Source: SIG424 sp045546695
GTDB lineage: Bacteria; Bacillota; Clostridia; UBA1212; UBA1255
Assembly (NCBI GenBank): GCA_045546695.1
Contig: JAZQDE010000013.1
Span: 1-64,000, forward strand
Length of the DNA: 64,000 bases
Direction of reading: 5' to 3'
Of this stretch, positions 60,374 to 64,000 are shown in pieces. Within the stretch, counting starts at the first letter, position 1; each line of letters begins with the position of its first letter. The notes below the pieces were generated by a model. The model had not been told where the DNA came from. It worked only from the letters and a program-made list of their open reading frames with translations, and made no database searches. The position numbers were made by a program, and so were the translations under genes.

Positions 60374-61141
60374 TCATGTCCTTCCGGCAAGAATCTTGCC
60401 TGTAATAAATTTGTGCAGACCCTGTCTTACTTCCGGCGTGAAAGCACCGTGTCCGCAATGTTCTTGTCTGTAATATTCGACGCTCAGGCCTCTTTTTCTG
60501 AGCATTTCAACGTATTCGTCACATTCTGCCACAGGAAAAAGTTCATCATCCACGTCGCTGCATATAAAATATGGGATGTTTTTCATCTCTTCTACGTGTT
60601 CCCACGGTGAAAAGTCCTTAAGGGCATCTTCTATCGGCATGTCGTATACTGCCGCAGCGCTGAAATACGAGCGCGGAACGAGTTCTTTGCAATTGTACGA
60701 TGTCATGACGTTTATGCCGGGACACGCCGCTGCCACACAAGTAATATTATGTGCCGATTTCAAAGAATAAATAAGTGCGCCAAGACCACCCATGCTTCCG
60801 CCGCAAACAGCCAAAGGAGCGTCGTCCGGTAAATCGTATTTGTCTTTTATAGCTGAGACAACTGCATTTGCCATCCTCACGGCACCTTTATTTGCCCAGC
60901 TCCACGGGCCGGGGAAAAGATACGCAAGCAGTATGCCATTTTTACCAAAATCTCTTGAAAAATCCGTGTCATATACACCCATATCGATGCACCCGCCAAG
61001 ACATGAACTGCCACCCAGACCCGGAAATTCCAAAACAACGCCCTTTACGGGCGTTGTTAAAAAGGGCTCATTGCTATTTATGTAGAAATGAAGTGTGTCT
61101 TTGTTTATAAATTTGCTGTCATTCTGTGAAAAGTTACTCAT
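60374..61141 (-). CDS. Alpha/beta hydrolase
   Basis: The 255-residue protein has a nucleophile elbow (GGSMGGLG), an FPGLGGS oxyanion-like loop, and the likely Asp/His pair in SDVDDELFPV and HCGHGAF. No signal peptide is present. Overlap of 4 bases with the upstream surface-protein gene indicates coupled translation. Confidence 0.85.
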   Translation of the reverse strand: MSNFSQNDSKFINKDTLHFYINSNEPFLTTPVKGVVLEFPGLGGSSCLGGCIDMGVYDTDFSRDFGKNGILLAYLFPGPWSWANKGAVRMANAVVSAIKDKYDLPDDAPLAVCGGSMGGLGALIYSLKSAHNITCVAAACPGINVMTSYNCKELVPRSYFSAAAVYDMPIEDALKDFSPWEHVEEMKNIPYFICSDVDDELFPVAECDEYVEMLRKRGLSVEYYRQEHCGHGAFTPEVRQGLHKFITGKILAGRT

Positions 61142-62091
61142 TTTCTCTTTTTAATTACTAATGTAGCGCCCATAATCATCATAATCTGCGCAAGGGCCAC
61201 GCTTGAGCCGCATCCGCCTTCGCTATCTGCGGGAGCCTGCGTAGGTGCTGTTGTCGGTGCTGTTGTCGGCGCTGTTGTAGGTGCTGTTGTCGGCGCCTGG
61301 GTAGGAGCAGGAGTGGCTGTGGATACCTTCTTTATAAGACCGCCATCCATACAAAGGTCGTCTACTGTAACCTGAATGCCTTCACCGAGAATATCAAAAC
61401 GGATAGCCGAAAGTGTGGAGAACTCTACGTTGAATTCTGATTTGCTGTCTGCAAGATACTCACCGTCAACAAAAACATAGTAGTCAGTAGTCTCAAGGTC
61501 ACACGCAACAGTGATTGAGTAAGTCTTGCCAATCTCCATATCAGCAAGGTGCTTATTCGTAAGATTGTAAAGACCAAGCTTGCCCTCTACTGTCTGGAAG
61601 TAGATTATAGGATTGCCTGAGTCTTCGTTGTCACGTTCAACCGAGTTCAGGTCTGTGATCTTGAGTGCGAAGCGGCCACCTTCTTCGGGCATAGAGTCGA
61701 TTCTTACTTTGAATTCAACTGAATATGCCGATGAATCAAATGTCGTGAGTGTATGTATCATCCATGTTCTGGCATCAAGGAAATCACTGAGTACGAGTGA
61801 CTGGTCACCTGAAATAGGATTCTCGTCAGTCACTTTAACTTTACTGCCATCAACGATGAAGGAGAAAAATCCATAAAGATGCGCATTTGCATACTGTGGA
61901 TATCCTGATGTGATTGGCTCTGCATTTACTTCTGATTCTTCAAAATCCTGGTAAAAAAGTTCGGAAAGCGGTGCGAAGTCAGGTGAATATTTATATGTTA
62001 CGTCTTCATCTGCTGCTGTTACGCCAAAGGAAAGTACAAATACTGACACAATAATTGCAACGATAACTGAAATAAAAGTTTTTCTTAACAT
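61138..62091 (-). CDS. Exported surface protein with LamG/DUF1080-like domain and GGCGSS C-terminus
   Basis: The 317-residue protein has an N-terminal signal peptide and a concanavalin-like beta-sandwich (residues ~45-245: SVEFKVRIDSMPEEGGRFAL; YYVFVDGEYL). A PTTAPTTAPT linker follows, then a tail of SEGGCGSS, a hydrophobic helix and KKRK. The tail looks like a Cys-containing sorting or anchoring signal of the kind processed at the envelope. The domain probably binds a carbohydrate. Confidence 0.75.
   Translation of the reverse strand: MLRKTFISVIVAIIVSVFVLSFGVTAADEDVTYKYSPDFAPLSELFYQDFEESEVNAEPITSGYPQYANAHLYGFFSFIVDGSKVKVTDENPISGDQSLVLSDFLDARTWMIHTLTTFDSSAYSVEFKVRIDSMPEEGGRFALKITDLNSVERDNEDSGNPIIYFQTVEGKLGLYNLTNKHLADMEIGKTYSITVACDLETTDYYVFVDGEYLADSKSEFNVEFSTLSAIRFDILGEGIQVTVDDLCMDGGLIKKVSTATPAPTQAPTTAPTTAPTTAPTTAPTQAPADSEGGCGSSVALAQIMMIMGATLVIKKRK
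61241..61312. repeat. In-gene 12-15 bp repeats coding PTTA linker
   Basis: GGTGCTGTTGTC-type units are repeated in tandem and encode the Ala-Pro-Thr-Thr linker of the surface protein. Length change by slippage would stay in frame. Similar linker repeats lie at 62,776-62,886 and 54,055-54,170. Confidence 0.7.
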
Positions 62092-62175
62092 GCTCGTTCA
62101 AAGCCTCCGTTCAAAATATAACTTTGTTCATTATATATTAACATTTCTTTTTTTACAACCTTGTTTTGCCGATAA

Positions 62176-62973
62176 TCAGCCTTCAACAGGTTCTGCAGAA
62201 GTAAGAAATCCGGGATTCCAGTTCTCTGCGTCTTCTACTGTTTTGAAGAAGCCGAAATACTGTACGTAGAAATACGGTGATTCGCTTTCTTCAAGGGCCT
62301 CTGCGCTCATAGCCAGACCATCAAGTCTGATACCGTAAACTTCTTTTCTGGCATCAAGGAAATCCTGACCCAATGTGCTGATATCATATATGTAGTCTAC
62401 ATAATCGTTATCTTCTGTTGAAATATTGAAACGGAAGTTGTCGGCGGCTTTTGTTCCGGCACTGGTTGTAATAAAGGATTCAAAAATTTCTGTAACTGTT
62501 TCGTTTTTTATTCTGATTTTAAATACAGGATATTCAGAAAGATCTAACTTTTCACCCGTTTCCGTTGCAGTAATCATGAAGTACGGGTCATCAATGAGAA
62601 TCTCTACGCAAAGAGAATTGTCGTCGTAGTAATAGACACATGCCTCGCCTTTTGCTGTCATACCTGAGCCTGTATCTTCTGTGGAAATAAATGATTCTGC
62701 TTTCCACATATAATTTTCAGGGTCGTAGAATCTGTAAAGGAAAGCGTCCACTTCCGGATCGGCTGCTGTGTAATCGTATACAGGTGTCGGTGCCGGTGTA
62801 GCTGTCGGAACAGGTGTAGGTCCCTGTGTCGGTACTATAGTCGGAGCCATAGTCGGAGCCGCTGTCGGAGCTGCTGTCGGATCCGCCTTTGCGCCGCTGT
62901 CGTCGCCACATGCAACGAATAACGTAAGGCACATGCAAATTGCCAATAAAAATAATACTACTTTTTTCATCAT
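62176..62973 (-). CDS. Putative lipoprotein with sugar-binding-like domain
   Basis: The 265-residue protein has a lipobox (FVAC) and an unusually regular PTAAPTAAPTMAPTIVPT linker. A beta-rich domain of ~190 residues follows (YPVFKIRIKNE; DNDYVDYIYDIS; GIRLDGLAM), resembling family-unassigned carbohydrate-binding domains. Start 62,973 follows GAGGAG; extension to 63,060 has no ribosome site. The function is unknown. Confidence 0.7.
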   Translation of the reverse strand: MMKKVVLFLLAICMCLTLFVACGDDSGAKADPTAAPTAAPTMAPTIVPTQGPTPVPTATPAPTPVYDYTAADPEVDAFLYRFYDPENYMWKAESFISTEDTGSGMTAKGEACVYYYDDNSLCVEILIDDPYFMITATETGEKLDLSEYPVFKIRIKNETVTEIFESFITTSAGTKAADNFRFNISTEDNDYVDYIYDISTLGQDFLDARKEVYGIRLDGLAMSAEALEESESPYFYVQYFGFFKTVEDAENWNPGFLTSAEPVEG

Positions 62974-63084
62974 ATTTACTCCTCGTATAATATTTTTTAG
63001 ATACAAAATTTGTATCCATATAACTAAATATAATTTGTTCAATAGGCTTGTTAAGCCCATGATATAATTGTCTCAGTGTCATCA

Positions 63085-63300
63085 GGTAATAGTTCTTCTC
63101 ATCCCTGTTGAACCGAGTTCGGTTGCTTCATAAAAAGTCTGTTCCCCTGACATGGAAGTTAGCTTCAAACCGGCTGGCTGTTTGCTTAAGCTTCGGACAA
63201 CCATTTAGCAGTGTGGTTTCGCATCTGTCCGATGAACCCACTTAAAAAATATATGTTTTTTCTTCACTCCTCTCTTGACATATCACCGCTGGACTTTTTT
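63085..63300. other. Non-coding interval with possible structured RNA
   Basis: The ~365-base gap between the lipoprotein and PHP genes has no credible ORF but several hairpins. AACCGA/TCGGTT lies near 63,112. GAAG-TTAG-CTTC lies near 63,150. A larger hairpin at about 63,195-63,235 has outer CGGACA/TGTCCG and inner ACCA/TGGT stems. The GC content is raised. Strand and family are undetermined. Confidence 0.3.
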
Positions 63301-63338
63301 TTAGAATAACATAGGAAATATCATAAATCAATGTCTAC

Positions 63339-64000
63339 TCAGTATATGTGAAAAAAAGTTTGCATCATGCCTTTTTTTACCTTTTCAACAAAATCAGCTT
63401 CACTCTGAATGGGCTCATCACTACACATTCCTGCCAGATTGTTCCTTTTCTTACCGTAATGATTATCAGAACCTGCAAATTCCAGAAGATTATAGTTCTC
63501 AGCGTATATCTTTGCCATTTTGTTTTGCAATTCACTACAACTGGAATTAATCACTTCAATACCATGCACGCTTCTCGGAAACAATCGTATATATTCAATA
63601 TACCCTGCTTCACGATATGGATGTGCCTGTATAACAAGAGCTCCACTTGCCATCATGTAGGCCAGCTCTTCTTTCTTGCACATATTCATTATTTGAGGAT
63701 TATCAAGATACCACTGTTTATCAAGTCCATAAATAAGAAAATCTATACCCTTGTATGACAGCTCAACACCACAGAATACTTTTATACCGTATTCATCTGA
63801 TATGCTTAAAGCTCTCTCATAGTCTGAAAAATAGAAATTGATTTTCTCTTCATAAGGCAAGCTGTGATCTACTCTAATATTCCCATCCAGAAAATGATTC
63901 GTAATAAAAATGCCATCATACCCAAGACTCTTGTAATATTCCATACACTCACGTACACCTGCACCGGCGCATGCACTAACAGGCGATGTATGTAGATGTG
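63339..64000 (-). CDS. PHP-domain metal-dependent phosphoesterase (runs off right edge)
   Basis: The frame is open to the window end. Visible residues include HLHTSPVSAC (first PHP motif with His-x-His), GYDGIFITNHF, FCGVELSYKG, VIQAHPYR and GSDNHYGK, covering all four PHP motifs. Related proteins hydrolyse phosphodiesters or phosphate monoesters using three metals. Only a few N-terminal residues seem to be missing. The 3' end is followed by the non-coding interval's opposite side, with no sharp terminator. Confidence 0.85.
   Translation of the reverse strand, partial: HLHTSPVSACAGAGVRECMEYYKSLGYDGIFITNHFLDGNIRVDHSLPYEEKINFYFSDYERALSISDEYGIKVFCGVELSYKGIDFLIYGLDKQWYLDNPQIMNMCKKEELAYMMASGALVIQAHPYREAGYIEYIRLFPRSVHGIEVINSSCSELQNKMAKIYAENYNLLEFAGSDNHYGKKRNNLAGMCSDEPIQSEADFVEKVKKGMMQTFFHIY

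Overview
The window looks like the chromosome of a spore-forming, anaerobic member of the Clostridia (Firmicutes). The grounds are an intact spoVT sporulation regulator, strong AGGAGG ribosome sites, an oxygen-sensitive glycyl radical enzyme, an FeoA/FeoB ferrous-iron system, DtxR-type regulation, many lipobox lipoproteins with Pro/Thr/Ala linkers, and no outer-membrane genes. Nothing in the sequence fixes a genus. By eye the first ~12.7 kb is more AT-rich than the rest.

Bases 1-12,767 are an accessory region ending at the intact spoVT gene (12,768-13,319). It reads as a row of cassettes separated by broken or very short copies of the spoVT 5' end, all in the same orientation (near 1,876, 3,821, 5,420-5,522 and 10,579-10,745). 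The cassettes carry: a decayed AbiE toxin-antitoxin pair with VanZ and a DUF6870-like gene; an intact AbiEi/AbiEii pair with a promoter-operator; two small membrane proteins; an AraC regulator divergent from a glycyl radical enzyme, its activase and a zinc alcohol dehydrogenase; and a Fic protein with a lipoprotein. No recombinase is encoded in the window. This array, with its repeated recombination-site-like motifs and hairpins, is the best candidate here for an undescribed system.

From 13.3 to 23.5 kb the content is more ordinary: a secreted protein, a serine hydrolase, a DtxR regulator with BirA, a convergent feoA-feoA-feoB operon with two TTAG-N6-CTAA operators, an NSS sodium symporter, a DUF4838 lipoprotein and tRNA-Ser. 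A 72-bp tandem repeat and a G-rich tract follow. From 24 to 37 kb lie lipoproteins, with two mirrored modules of parallel beta-helix lipoproteins and calcineurin-like phosphoesterase lipoproteins. Between them sit a HAD-DUF4432 fusion, an rRNA methyltransferase and purN.

From 37 to 46 kb are pgk-tpiA, a 2-hydroxyacid dehydrogenase, murG, a Gfo/Idh/MocA oxidoreductase, a non-coding hairpin-repeat region, tRNA-His and a two-component system. The latter diverges from a multi-PepSY protein whose promoter carries an OmpR-type direct repeat. From 47 to 64 kb are a truncated phosphoesterase, a GH36-type glycosidase with a second putative glycosidase, an HTH membrane protein, a VanX-SH3-M14 three-domain lipoprotein, a CrtI-like/flavin reductase/PlsY operon, thioredoxin, a surface protein-hydrolase-MFS-GDPD operon, another lipoprotein, and a PHP-domain protein running off the right edge.
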